The translations under genes were made by a program, and so were the position numbers. Below are positions 1 through 6,313 of a DNA stretch of 29,709 nt, one piece after another. Source of the stretch: a virus. The notes below the pieces were generated by a model, which saw only the letters and a list, made by a program, of their open reading frames with translations, did not search any database and was not told the DNA's origin. The number at the start of each line of letters is the position of its first letter. The stretch's first letter is position 1. The DNA is taken from positions 1 through 29,709 of the IMG/VR virus record IMGVR_UViG_3300027763_000176; one strand, given 5' to 3'.

Positions 1-193
1 ACTTCTTAAAAAAGGAGTCTATATTGAGGTTGAGGATTTAAACAAAGAAAATCAACTTGCTTACGGAAAAGGAATTCAAGCTATTGTTGAAATAGGTAAA
101 ATTGTTTTGACTAATGGAACTTATGATTCAGACTTTAAAGAAGTAACTGCACCTGTTTACGCTGACGGATATGCTTATGATATTATGAGTGAT
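1..193. repeat. Left copy of imperfect terminal overlap
   Basis: These bases recur at 29516-29709 with seven substitutions and one A insertion or deletion in the poly-A run at 8-13. Five of the substitutions are synonymous and two change an amino acid (Asn/Lys and Ser/Ala) in the gene that both copies encode. Such overlap at contig ends is usual for a circularly permuted or circular phage genome. The mismatches point to two coexisting alleles rather than a simple duplicate end. Confidence 0.85.
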
Positions 194-313
194 ATTGAAT
201 ACAAGTTTGAAAGCGAAATATTTCCTAATAATCCAAAGCATAATTTTGCAGGATGCGAGCCAATTAAAGAAATTGATTTTAATTTATTAAGCGATGAGCA
301 GACAACAATTTGA
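2..313 (+). CDS. Hypothetical phage protein, 3' part (gene crosses the genome join)
   Basis: The reading frame is open from the left edge and ends at TGA 311-313. Joining the end of the window (29470-29709) to position 194 keeps the frame and gives a complete protein of 119 residues. The left-edge copy differs from the right-edge copy at two residues. The protein is acidic, has no membrane segment and shows no motif I recognise. It lies between the tail-fibre gene and the lysis genes, so it may be a late accessory or distal-tail protein, but no function can be assigned. The next gene starts inside its last codons (ATG 294), which suggests translational coupling. Confidence 0.8.
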   Translation, partial: LLKKGVYIEVEDLNKENQLAYGKGIQAIVEIGKIVLTNGTYDSDFKEVTAPVYADGYAYDIMSDIEYKFESEIFPNNPKHNFAGCEPIKEIDFNLLSDEQTTI

Positions 314-476
314 TGTTATATTAAACAAGTTAATTAGCAGAAAATTATTAGTTTTTGCTATTGCTTGTTTTGGATTGTTTAACCAAAGTTTAACCTCTTC
401 TGATTGGGTTGTTATTGCTACAGCTTATATAGGAATTGAAGGAGTTACAAATATAGTTGAACGATTAAGAAAATGA
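294..476 (+). CDS. Small membrane protein, probable holin
   Basis: The protein has 60 residues and two likely membrane segments, about residues 18-34 and 38-54, followed by a short basic tail (ERLRK). Small two-helix membrane proteins placed just upstream of an endolysin are typically holins, which puncture the inner membrane to release the lysin. The pattern SRKLLVF, then DWV, then YIGIEG resembles small membrane proteins I associate with lysis regions of Bacteroidota phages. The start at 294 overlaps the preceding gene by 20 bases, and the stop overlaps the next ATG (ATGA at 473). The holin role rests on size, topology and neighbourhood, not on a catalytic motif. Confidence 0.65.
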   Translation: MSRQQFDVILNKLISRKLLVFAIACFGLFNQSLTSSDWVVIATAYIGIEGVTNIVERLRK

Positions 477-649
477 AACAATACATTTTAGATTTAAGGC
501 AATCAGTTATTACAGGTGGATATTTTATGTTTACATTTGCAAACGTTGATGTTATTATGAAAGTAATAGCTTTTGTAATAGCTACAGGATATACAGCAAG
601 AAGATGGTATCTAATGGAAAAAAACAAGAACAATGAAACTCAACAATAG
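473..649 (+). CDS. Small single-span membrane protein, possible holin or antiholin partner
   Basis: This 58-residue gene begins in the ATGA overlap with the preceding gene and runs 17 bases into the endolysin gene. It has one hydrophobic stretch at about residues 17-41, followed by a basic RRWYLMEK segment and a polar tail. Position and size suggest a second lysis membrane protein, such as a holin partner or antiholin. The two small membrane genes, endolysin and spanin all overlap, so they are probably translated as one unit. No family motif proves the role. Confidence 0.6.
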   Translation: MKQYILDLRQSVITGGYFMFTFANVDVIMKVIAFVIATGYTARRWYLMEKNKNNETQQ

Positions 650-1079
650 TGGTTATTTGCTTATAACAGAATTTGAAGGTTTTAGTGCAAAGCCTTATTT
701 ATGTTCTGCAAAGATTCCTACCATTGGATATGGGAACACATATTATAGTGATAACAAACGTGTGACTATGTTAGATAAAGAAATCACTAAAGTACAAGCA
801 TTTGAAATGTTTAAAACAATAGCAGATAGATTTGCAAGTGCAGTTTCTAAACTAATAACAAGTCCTTTAAATCAAAATCAATTCAACGCATTAGTTTCTT
901 TAGCATATAATATCGGAACAGGTAACTTTGCAAGTTCTACTATATTAAAAAAAGTAAACAAAAACCACAATGACACTTCTATAGAATTAGAATTTAAAAA
1001 ATGGAATAAAGTAAATAAAAAAGAAGTAGCAGGTTTAACAAGAAGAAGAAATTATGAAGCACATATTTATTTTAGTTAG
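633..1079 (+). CDS. Endolysin, GH24 (T4/P22-type) lysozyme
   Basis: This 148-residue protein should cut the glycosidic bonds of peptidoglycan in the periplasm during lysis. It has the lysozyme active-site spacing Glu-8-Asp/Cys-5-Thr: Glu15 (in TEFEGF), Cys24 and Thr30 (in IPTIGYG). Cys at the middle position is a known natural variant of the family. A second conserved region follows (QFNALVSLAYNIG, near residue 82 onward), and the C terminus has the typical GLTRRR motif. There is no signal peptide or SAR helix, so export should depend on a holin, which fits the two small membrane proteins upstream. Its last 26 bases overlap the spanin gene. Confidence 0.93.
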   Translation: MKLNNSGYLLITEFEGFSAKPYLCSAKIPTIGYGNTYYSDNKRVTMLDKEITKVQAFEMFKTIADRFASAVSKLITSPLNQNQFNALVSLAYNIGTGNFASSTILKKVNKNHNDTSIELEFKKWNKVNKKEVAGLTRRRNYEAHIYFS

Positions 1080-1533
1080 TTTATTTTTAATTGGGTGTGC
1101 ATCGCGCAAAGTAGATATAAAAACAACAGATATTAAAAAAGATAGTTTAGTTGAAACAAAAATAGAATTAACTGAAAATAAAGTTAAAGATTCTACTGCA
1201 GAAACAAATACAAAGACTATTATAAATATTGATGAAATTATAATTAAACCTTTAGATAGTTTAAAGGAATTTATTGTAGAAGGTAAAACTTATAAAAACG
1301 TTGTTTTAAGCTATAAAAAAACTAAAAGCAATACTTTATATAACAATAAGATTAAGTTATCAGAAAACACGTTAAAACACGTTAAAACTGATAGTAAGAT
1401 AAAAACATCAGTTAAAGAAAACATTAAAGAAAAGCAAATAGATAAAAAGGCTAATTACTTTGTTTATTTGTGGTTTATTTTAGGAATAATAATTTTATAT
1501 TTAATATGGCGAAGCAAACGACTGTTCTTGTAA
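1054..1533 (+). CDS. Probable unimolecular spanin (outer-membrane lipoprotein with C-terminal membrane anchor)
   Basis: The 159-residue protein starts with a short lipoprotein signal ending in the lipobox Leu-Ile-Gly-Cys (Cys15). It continues as a long lysine-rich polar region and ends in a hydrophobic span at about residues 135-152 followed by RSKR. Lipidation would place the N terminus in the outer membrane while the C-terminal helix sits in the inner membrane. This is the architecture of u-spanins such as T1 gp11, which join the two membranes in the last step of lysis. It overlaps the endolysin gene, where Rz/Rz1 equivalents normally lie. The alternative is an ordinary lipoprotein with an incidental hydrophobic tail. 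Confidence 0.75.
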   Translation: MKHIFILVSLFLIGCASRKVDIKTTDIKKDSLVETKIELTENKVKDSTAETNTKTIINIDEIIIKPLDSLKEFIVEGKTYKNVVLSYKKTKSNTLYNNKIKLSENTLKHVKTDSKIKTSVKENIKEKQIDKKANYFVYLWFILGIIILYLIWRSKRLFL

Positions 1534-1640
1534 AAGAAGATAAACATATATCAAGACCTAATATACATAGTAAAAGTAAAAGTTCTAAATTAAAATCCTC
1601 AAAGAACTATAAAAAAATCTATAAAGGTCAGGGTAGATAA
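1506..1640 (+). CDS. Small basic hypothetical protein
   Basis: This is a 44-residue protein with a very basic, serine- and lysine-rich C-terminal half (KSKSSKLKSSKNY, then KGQGR). It starts inside the end of the spanin gene and is the last gene of the lysis group. I recall similar short basic proteins near the lysis or tail end of Bacteroidota phage genomes, but no function is known to me. The coupled start and clean stop before a T-rich intergenic region support it as a real gene. It could bind nucleic acid, given its charge, but that is only inference. Confidence 0.6.
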   Translation: MAKQTTVLVKEDKHISRPNIHSKSKSSKLKSSKNYKKIYKGQGR

Positions 1641-1654
1641 AAGCATAGCTATCC

Positions 1655-1675
1655 GCAACACATTTTGCTTTTTTT
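1655..1675 (+). terminator. Weak candidate terminator after the lysis genes
   Basis: A short GCAA...TTGC stem (1655-1658 with 1665-1668) is followed at once by a run of T. The stem is only four pairs, so this is weak, but it lies where the late transcript should end. Confidence 0.3.
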
Positions 1676-1833
1676 GTTTTGTATTTTAAACTTTTTTTGT
1701 TTATTTTTTGTATACTTATTTTGTTTTTTTGAAACTTATTTGAAAAAAGTACTTGGCAAAGTTATAAGAAATATTTTACAATATTGCAATATCTTAAATT
1801 TACTTTTTAACAGCTTTGTTAATATCCTATTTT

Positions 1834-1841
1834 TATATTTG
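1834..1841 (+). promoter_or_regulatory. Candidate Bacteroidota -7 element TATATTTG
   Basis: The octamer matches TAnnTTTG. A TTTG lies upstream at 1815-1818, but the 15-base spacing is shorter than usual. The element ends only four bases before the NinG start codon, so use of this promoter would give an almost leaderless transcript or one starting inside the gene. The surrounding 1641-1845 stretch is T-rich and holds no convincing gene. Confidence 0.35.
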
Positions 1842-1845
1842 ACAA

Positions 1846-2220
1846 ATGAAAAAACCAACACGTAAAAGTTTAGTTACAAAATTAGATACAATCTTTAGCC
1901 AATACATAAGGCGTAAAGATGCTATTAATGAAATAGCTACTTGTGTTACTTGTGGTAAAAAAGACCATTATAAAAAGCTACAATGCGGTCACTTTCAATC
2001 ACGCTCACATTATTCAACAAGATGGGATGAAAGAAATGTAGGGGTTCAATGTTACGGATGCAATATATCACGTTCAGGTGAACAATATAAATTTAGTCAA
2101 TATCTTGGTAATAACTTATCTGAAGAATTACATATTAAGTCAAAGCAAATAGTTAAATTTGCAGATATAGATTTGATAGAGTTAATAGAACACTATACTG
2201 ATAAAGTTAATAGTTTATAA
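1846..2220 (+). CDS. ninG: NinG/Rap-like recombination nuclease
   Basis: The 124-residue protein has the layout of lambda NinG (Rap), a structure-specific nuclease acting on branched recombination intermediates. Visible features are a first zinc pair Cys33-x2-Cys36, the CGHF motif at 47-50, a basic stretch through Arg59-Trp60-Asp61 and a second pair Cys69-x2-Cys72 followed by Asn73 (CYGCN), an HNH-like arrangement. The N terminus (KKPTRKSLVTKLD) is typical of the family. It opens the early region upstream of ERF and SSB genes, which fits a role in phage recombination and replication. Length and motif order agree with the family. Confidence 0.88.
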   Translation: MKKPTRKSLVTKLDTIFSQYIRRKDAINEIATCVTCGKKDHYKKLQCGHFQSRSHYSTRWDERNVGVQCYGCNISRSGEQYKFSQYLGNNLSEELHIKSKQIVKFADIDLIELIEHYTDKVNSL

Positions 2221-2247
2221 TTGTTTCTTGTTTTTCTTTGTTTTAAG

Positions 2248-2275
2248 ACCCTGTATTAATAGTGCAGGGTTTTTT
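2248..2275 (+). terminator. Rho-independent terminator after ninG
   Basis: A stem ACCCTG (2248-2253) pairs with CAGGGT (2265-2270) and runs into a T tract at 2270-2275. Flanking A and T bases extend the stem. Confidence 0.85.
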
Positions 2276-2343
2276 ATTTGTTAAAATTATCATAAAATTA
2301 TGTTAAAGTTTTAGATTGTAGTTTTTTATATCAAAAACATTTA

Positions 2344-2351
2344 TACATTTG
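2344..2351 (+). promoter_or_regulatory. Candidate Bacteroidota -7 element TACATTTG
   Basis: This octamer fits TAnnTTTG and lies between the ninG terminator and the 2381 gene, which puts the start codon 29 bases downstream. A TTG at 2316-2318 is too far upstream to be a good -33 element. The leader after it is rich in AAACA repeats. Confidence 0.5.
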
Positions 2352-2380
2352 TACTCAACAAACAAACAAAAACAAACATT

Positions 2381-2470
2381 ATGAAACAAACATTAAAAAA
2401 TTTCGGATTAGCCTTACTTTTATGGGCAGGTTTATTTACTATGCAATTATTAATTTCAAACTTTATTTAA
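2381..2470 (+). CDS. Tiny membrane peptide
   Basis: This is a 29-residue open frame whose product is mostly one hydrophobic helix (about residues 9-26) with a basic N terminus (MKQTLKN). It is the first gene after a promoter-like element and has an A-rich AAACAAACATT leader typical of starts in this genome. Function is unknown. Its size makes it uncertain, but the start context and tight spacing to the next gene support expression. Confidence 0.5.
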   Translation: MKQTLKNFGLALLLWAGLFTMQLLISNFI

Positions 2471-2471
2471 A

Positions 2472-2651
2472 ATGAAAGATTTATTAGATTACAACAGATT
2501 TAGATTAGAAGCGATGCAGGAACAAATTTGCAAATTAGAAAGTCATATTTCAACATTAGAAACTTATATTTTTGAACTTGCAGATGTAGAATGTCCTGAT
2601 GAATACAAAACAATTATTAAACAAGAACTTTACAAATCAAAAACAAATTAA
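2472..2651 (+). CDS. Small helical hypothetical protein
   Basis: This 59-residue protein begins one base after the previous stop and ends two bases before the ERF gene. It is probably all helical, with heptad-like spacing in the middle (LESHISTLETYIFEL), so a short coiled coil is likely. I do not recognise a family. The position directly before the annealing protein gene suggests co-expression with the recombination genes. Confidence 0.6.
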   Translation: MKDLLDYNRFRLEAMQEQICKLESHISTLETYIFELADVECPDEYKTIIKQELYKSKTN

Positions 2652-2653
2652 AA

Positions 2654-3223
2654 ATGGAAACAAAAGAATTAACATTAAACAAGAAATTATCTTTAATTCA
2701 AAAAGAATTTAAAGCAAGTAAGTCAAAGTTTAACAGCTTTGGAAAATACAATTTTAGAAGTGCAGAAGATATATTAGAAGCACTAAAACCATTTAACGAA
2801 AAGTACCAAGTGAATTTTACAATTACAGAAACAATAGAACACACACAATTTTTACAATTCCCAATGTTGCGTTCTACGGCTTCAATTAACGATGATTACG
2901 ATTCAATTTCTGCAACTGCTATAGTTGGTATTGATTTAGAACAAAAAGGAATGCAAATGCCCCAAAAGTTTGGTTCTGCATCAAGTTACGCAAAGAAGTA
3001 CGCATTAGGTAACTTACTTTTAATTGATGATACACAAGATTCAGATGCAGTTAATAAGCACGATAAAGAACCTGTAGCTGATGATTTAAAATGGTTAAAT
3101 AAAAATACACCTGAATTTAATAAAGCTATTGAATATTTAAAAAATGGTGGTAATATTGCAACTATTGAAGGTAAATATAAAATGAGTAAAGTAGTAAAAG
3201 ATGAATTGTTAAAAGTTAAGTAA
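2654..3223 (+). CDS. erf: ERF-family single-strand annealing protein
   Basis: This 189-residue recombinase should bind single-stranded DNA ends and pair complementary strands during phage recombination. The ERF signature is visible as GKYNFRSAEDILEALKP (30-46) and the motif around 104-126, KFGSASSYAKKYALGN followed by LLLIDD. The C-terminal third (about 135-189) is a lysine-rich extension, as in other ERF proteins. It sits two bases after a small helical protein and ends before a hairpin terminator. It probably works with the PD-(D/E)XK exonuclease encoded at 9739 and the SSB at 3881, although those genes are not adjacent. Confidence 0.93.
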   Translation: METKELTLNKKLSLIQKEFKASKSKFNSFGKYNFRSAEDILEALKPFNEKYQVNFTITETIEHTQFLQFPMLRSTASINDDYDSISATAIVGIDLEQKGMQMPQKFGSASSYAKKYALGNLLLIDDTQDSDAVNKHDKEPVADDLKWLNKNTPEFNKAIEYLKNGGNIATIEGKYKMSKVVKDELLKVK

Positions 3224-3234
3224 ATTATAACGTT

Positions 3235-3273
3235 TTGCACCTCGTGTAACTGCTGTTGTGCAATGTTTTTTTT
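3235..3273 (+). terminator. Candidate terminator after erf
   Basis: TTGCAC (3235-3240) pairs with GTGCAA (3258-3263), followed by TG and eight T. The 17-base loop is large, so efficiency is uncertain. Confidence 0.6.
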
Positions 3274-3304
3274 AAATTCAAATTATTTAATATAAATTTA
3301 CATT

Positions 3305-3805
3305 ATGAAACAAATAGATACAAAAAAATTCACAAAATATACGCTTGAAGTTATACTTTCGGAATCAGACAAGCATTTTACTGAAATTTCAGAATCAATA
3401 AATAAAATTTCTGAACGCTCTTTTTTTTTATTTGCGTTATACTTGTCTTTAATTACATATTCATTTTATGAAATAATAAAAGAAGATTATAAATATTTAA
3501 TTTTATTATTTGGTTCAATAATTAGTTGTCTTATCTTAAAGAATAATTTATTCCCATTAAGAAAAGAATTAAAAGGAGCTAAACCTTCAGATTTGGTTAT
3601 TGAATATTTTGAAAAATTTAAAAATGAAGATTTAGAAAAAGAATATTTAGCAACTATTATAGAAAGTTATAATACATCAATTGATACAAATAAAGATTTA
3701 ATAAAAAAAATGGTCAATAGATATTCTAATTCATTTAAAAACTTAATTCTATTTATAATTCTATTTTTTATTTTCTTTCTTTATGTACTTATTAAGTGTA
3801 ACTAA
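3305..3805 (+). CDS. Three-helix membrane protein of unknown function, possible moron
   Basis: The 166-residue protein has a polar N-terminal helix (1-38), a hairpin of two membrane segments at about 40-58 and 64-80, a charged helical region (about 84-143) and a C-terminal membrane segment (147-163) ending in KCN. The N-terminal two-span hairpin plus helical domain recalls SLATT-like or other small effector membrane proteins, but no motif confirms this. It is not coupled to its neighbours: a terminator lies upstream and a promoter-like element starts just after its stop. Such an isolated unit within replication genes suggests an accessory gene, perhaps for superinfection exclusion or host takeover. 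Function is inference. Confidence 0.75.
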   Translation: MKQIDTKKFTKYTLEVILSESDKHFTEISESINKISERSFFLFALYLSLITYSFYEIIKEDYKYLILLFGSIISCLILKNNLFPLRKELKGAKPSDLVIEYFEKFKNEDLEKEYLATIIESYNTSIDTNKDLIKKMVNRYSNSFKNLILFIILFFIFFLYVLIKCN

Positions 3806-3816
3806 GTTATAATTAT

Positions 3817-3824
3817 TATATTTG
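3817..3824 (+). promoter_or_regulatory. Candidate Bacteroidota -7 element TATATTTG before ssb
   Basis: This exact match to TAnnTTTG lies 57 bases upstream of the SSB start. No clear -33 TTTG is seen. It leaves room for an untranslated leader of about 50 bases. Confidence 0.5.
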
Positions 3825-3880
3825 TAAAACTGAATAGCTGACAACAGTAAAAAAAGGTAAGCAAATTAAAAACAAATAAT

Positions 3881-4180
3881 ATGAGTGCATTAATTAATGT
3901 AAGTTTAAGAGTTGACAAATTACCAAAAGAAAAATTTGTACAGGGTAAAGATGGAGCAGTTTATTATAACTTTACAGTTGCAGTAAACGATGAATCTAAT
4001 CAATGGGGGCAAAACGTTTCTTTAACAGATTCTCAAACTAAAGAAGAGCGTGAAGCTAAAAAACCTAAATCATATTTAGGAAACGGAACAGTTGTTTGGA
4101 CTAATGGAACTATCCAATTAGCAGAGAAAAAAGAAGGCGTTGCTACTAAAGAAGTGGTAGAATCAGATTTACCATTTTAA
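3881..4180 (+). CDS. ssb: Short single-stranded DNA-binding protein
   Basis: This 99-residue protein ends in ESDLPF, the acidic-hydrophobic tip by which SSB proteins recruit replication and repair partners. The body carries the alternating hydrophobic pattern of an OB fold (for example YYNFTVAV at 28-35), short compared with the roughly 110 residues of a bacterial SSB OB domain. It should coat single-stranded phage DNA in the cytoplasm. It lies just after the erf unit and before a strong terminator, so it may be made in excess over downstream genes. The SSB call rests mainly on the tail and context. Confidence 0.82.
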   Translation: MSALINVSLRVDKLPKEKFVQGKDGAVYYNFTVAVNDESNQWGQNVSLTDSQTKEEREAKKPKSYLGNGTVVWTNGTIQLAEKKEGVATKEVVESDLPF

Positions 4181-4187
4181 ATTAATC

Positions 4188-4211
4188 AGGGGTGTAAAAG
4201 CCCCTTTTTTT
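4188..4211 (+). terminator. Rho-independent terminator after ssb
   Basis: GGGG (4189-4192) pairs with CCCC (4201-4204), extended by an A-T pair, followed by seven T. It probably attenuates transcription into the PAPS-reductase-like gene. Confidence 0.8.
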
Positions 4212-4229
4212 AAACAAACAAAATAAACA

Positions 4230-5105
4230 ATGAAAACAGTAAATAGTATTAGTGGTGGTCAAACTTCTGCATACATAGCAGCTAATTATCCTGCAGATTA
4301 TAATATTTTTGCTTTGGTTACTACAGACGATATTAAATGTCAATATCCTGATGCAAAAGTTAGACAAATTGTAAGTGATAAAATTGGAAAAGAATTTATA
4401 GGTACTTTAGAAGAAGATATAATAATTAAAACAATTTTAGATTTAGAACAATTTATAGGAACTAAAATAGATTGGGTATCAGGTAAATCATTTGATGAAC
4501 AAGTAAAAAGATATAAATTAAATGGTGAAATTAAAATACATTTACCATCAGTTATGCGAAGAACTTGTACTGTTGAAATGAAAATTGAACCTATATTTGA
4601 ATTTTGGAAAAAAAATATTGGAGAAATTACAGAAACAAGAATAGGATTTAGAGCAAACGAAACTTCAAGAGCAAATGCAATGATAGAAAGAGCAAACGAA
4701 ACAAATGGAATTTTAACATTTAAAAGTATTGTTGGAAAATCAGATAATGGTAGAAACAAATGGAAACATATTCCTTATCAAATACCAAGATTTCCTTTAA
4801 TTGAAGATAATATTTATAAAGATAGCATTGTTGAATTTTGGAAAAACAAACCTGTTGAATTTGCTTATATGAATAATTGTGTAGGTTGTTTTCATAGAAA
4901 TCCTGTTGTTCTTAAACATATGTCAGATAGACATCCTAATAAATATCAATGGTTTGTAGATACTGAAAATCAAGGTATGAAACACTTTACAGGTAATAAT
5001 TGGAAACAAGGTATGACTTATGAAAAAATAAGAAGTTCATTTAAACAAATGGAATTGTTTGATACAGATTTTAATGAATGTGATTCAGGATATTGCGGAT
5101 TATGA
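4230..5105 (+). CDS. PAPS-reductase/PP-loop family enzyme
   Basis: The 291-residue protein starts with the PP-loop SGGQTS (8-13), which binds ATP in adenine-nucleotide alpha hydrolases such as PAPS reductase, ATP sulfurylase and DndC. It has a conserved-looking RRTCTVEMKIEP segment (110-121) and several cysteines that could hold an Fe-S cluster or do sulfur chemistry: Cys37, Cys113, the pair Cys217-x2-Cys220, Cys284 and Cys289. PAPS-reductase-like genes are common in phages, and their role is rarely known. Candidates are sulfur modification of DNA or RNA, or activating another substrate. No DndD/E or IscS partner is visible here. It overlaps the next tiny gene by ATGA. Confidence 0.85.
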   Translation: MKTVNSISGGQTSAYIAANYPADYNIFALVTTDDIKCQYPDAKVRQIVSDKIGKEFIGTLEEDIIIKTILDLEQFIGTKIDWVSGKSFDEQVKRYKLNGEIKIHLPSVMRRTCTVEMKIEPIFEFWKKNIGEITETRIGFRANETSRANAMIERANETNGILTFKSIVGKSDNGRNKWKHIPYQIPRFPLIEDNIYKDSIVEFWKNKPVEFAYMNNCVGCFHRNPVVLKHMSDRHPNKYQWFVDTENQGMKHFTGNNWKQGMTYEKIRSSFKQMELFDTDFNECDSGYCGL

Positions 5106-5176
5106 AAGATTGGAAAGAATTATTATGGGAAAAAATTAAATACTTACCTTATCCTGAATGGATAAAAAAATTATAA
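5102..5176 (+). CDS. Tiny hypothetical peptide coupled to the PP-loop enzyme
   Basis: This 24-codon frame starts at the ATGA overlap with the preceding stop and ends three bases before the next gene. The product is aromatic and basic (WKELLWEKIKYLPYPEWIKK), possibly one amphipathic helix. The tight spacing on both sides is the only support. It could be a true micro-protein or a translational bridge that carries ribosomes to the ATPase gene. Confidence 0.4.
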   Translation: MKDWKELLWEKIKYLPYPEWIKKL

Positions 5177-5179
5177 AAT

Positions 5180-6022
5180 ATGGATATAGAAGCACAAAGA
5201 CTATTAATGCAAATGTTTGAAGAAGATTGCTTTATAAATCCATTAGAAAAGATAGAATATCCTAAACCTGCAATATCATTTGGAACTAAAACTTATGAAA
5301 CAAAAGATGGTTCAAAAGAATATCCTGTACCTTTAGGAACATATGGAAACTTTAGCTTTGTACAAGCACCGCCAAAATCAAAGAAAACATTTTTTGTAAG
5401 TTTATTATCAGCAGTTTATTTAGCAGAACATTTAGAATCATTTTGTGGTGAATTAAAAGCCAATAGAGATAAACAACACATTATACACTTTGACACTGAA
5501 CAAGGTAATTTTCACGCACAAATGGTATTTAAACGACCATTAGATATGACTGCTTTAAAAACTGATAGATATCATACTTTAGCATTACGCCAATTATCAT
5601 TTAAAGAACGTGTTGATTTTATAGAATACTATCTTTATGATAAATTAGAAGCAAAAGAAATAGGTTTAGTTATCATTGATGGTATTGCTGATTTATGTTC
5701 TGATGTAAATAATATAGAAGAATCAAATGCTGTAGTTCAAAAATTAATGAAATGGTCAAAAGAATTAAATTGCCACATAGTAACAGTTATACACTCAAAC
5801 TTTGGTACAGATAAACCTACAGGTCATTTAGGTTCATTTTTAGAAAAGAAAGCAGAAACACAAATACAATTAGAATTAAATACAGTTAACAAAGGTTTAG
5901 TAACAGTATCTTGTAAACGTTCACGTAATGCACCATTTGAAAACTTTAGTTTTAAAGTTAATAGTTTTGGATTGCCACAAGTTGAAGGTGCTTTTTACGA
6001 CCCACTAAAAGATATATTTTAA
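5180..6022 (+). CDS. RecA-fold ATPase, RepA/DnaB-helicase-like, with unusual P-loop
   Basis: The 280-residue protein looks like the RecA/RepA-type ATPases of phage replication modules. The P-loop position reads APPKSKKT (63-70). The lysine and threonine that bind phosphate are kept, but two glycines of the classic GxxxxGK[TS] are replaced by Ala and Lys. Further motifs are HFDTEQG (103-109), a Walker B strand LVIID (163-167), the sensor-like VIHSN (203-207) and GHLGS (215-219). A RepA-type replicative helicase or helicase loader fits the neighbourhood (SSB, DnaA-like protein). It overlaps the next gene by TAATG. The fold is fairly certain, the precise role is not. Confidence 0.8.
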   Translation: MDIEAQRLLMQMFEEDCFINPLEKIEYPKPAISFGTKTYETKDGSKEYPVPLGTYGNFSFVQAPPKSKKTFFVSLLSAVYLAEHLESFCGELKANRDKQHIIHFDTEQGNFHAQMVFKRPLDMTALKTDRYHTLALRQLSFKERVDFIEYYLYDKLEAKEIGLVIIDGIADLCSDVNNIEESNAVVQKLMKWSKELNCHIVTVIHSNFGTDKPTGHLGSFLEKKAETQIQLELNTVNKGLVTVSCKRSRNAPFENFSFKVNSFGLPQVEGAFYDPLKDIF

Positions 6023-6309
6023 TGGAAACAATAATTAAAACACACTTAGATGAATTACAAATATCTGCAACAAGAATGCTTGTATTAAATTCAGATAATA
6101 AAATGTTAATAAGTTTCTTTAAAGACTTAACAGAAAAGTTAATATATTTACAGCAGTTAGTAGAAATGGATTCTAAATATAATTGGATTGAAATAGAAAA
6201 TCTAATTGTAAAATTAAAAGAAGTAGATACAGAATTAACACACGTTAATATAGAAGTTCAAATAGCAGAAGTAAAAACAGAAAAGAAATCAGCATATATA
6301 AAAAAATAA
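6022..6309 (+). CDS. Helical hypothetical protein
   Basis: The 95-residue protein starts on the last base of the previous stop (TAATG), a sign of coupled translation with the RecA-fold ATPase. It is predicted by eye to be almost fully helical and rich in Leu, Ile, Glu and Lys, with no cysteine or membrane segment. I recognise no family. Coupling to the ATPase suggests a partner role, for example as a loader or regulator, but this is a guess. Confidence 0.65.
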   Translation: METIIKTHLDELQISATRMLVLNSDNKMLISFFKDLTEKLIYLQQLVEMDSKYNWIEIENLIVKLKEVDTELTHVNIEVQIAEVKTEKKSAYIKK

Positions 6310-6313
6310 AATT

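Noticed and set aside
1665-1865. Open frame of 66 codons rich in Phe and Leu
   Set aside because: It lies in a T-rich intergenic stretch and overlaps the ninG start and its promoter-like element. Its composition is what poly-T DNA gives in any frame.
4340-4759. Minus-strand open frame of 139 codons
   Set aside because: It is a shadow of the PP-loop enzyme gene on the opposite strand. There is no start context and no neighbours on that strand. The same holds for the other minus-strand frames such as 26499-26915.
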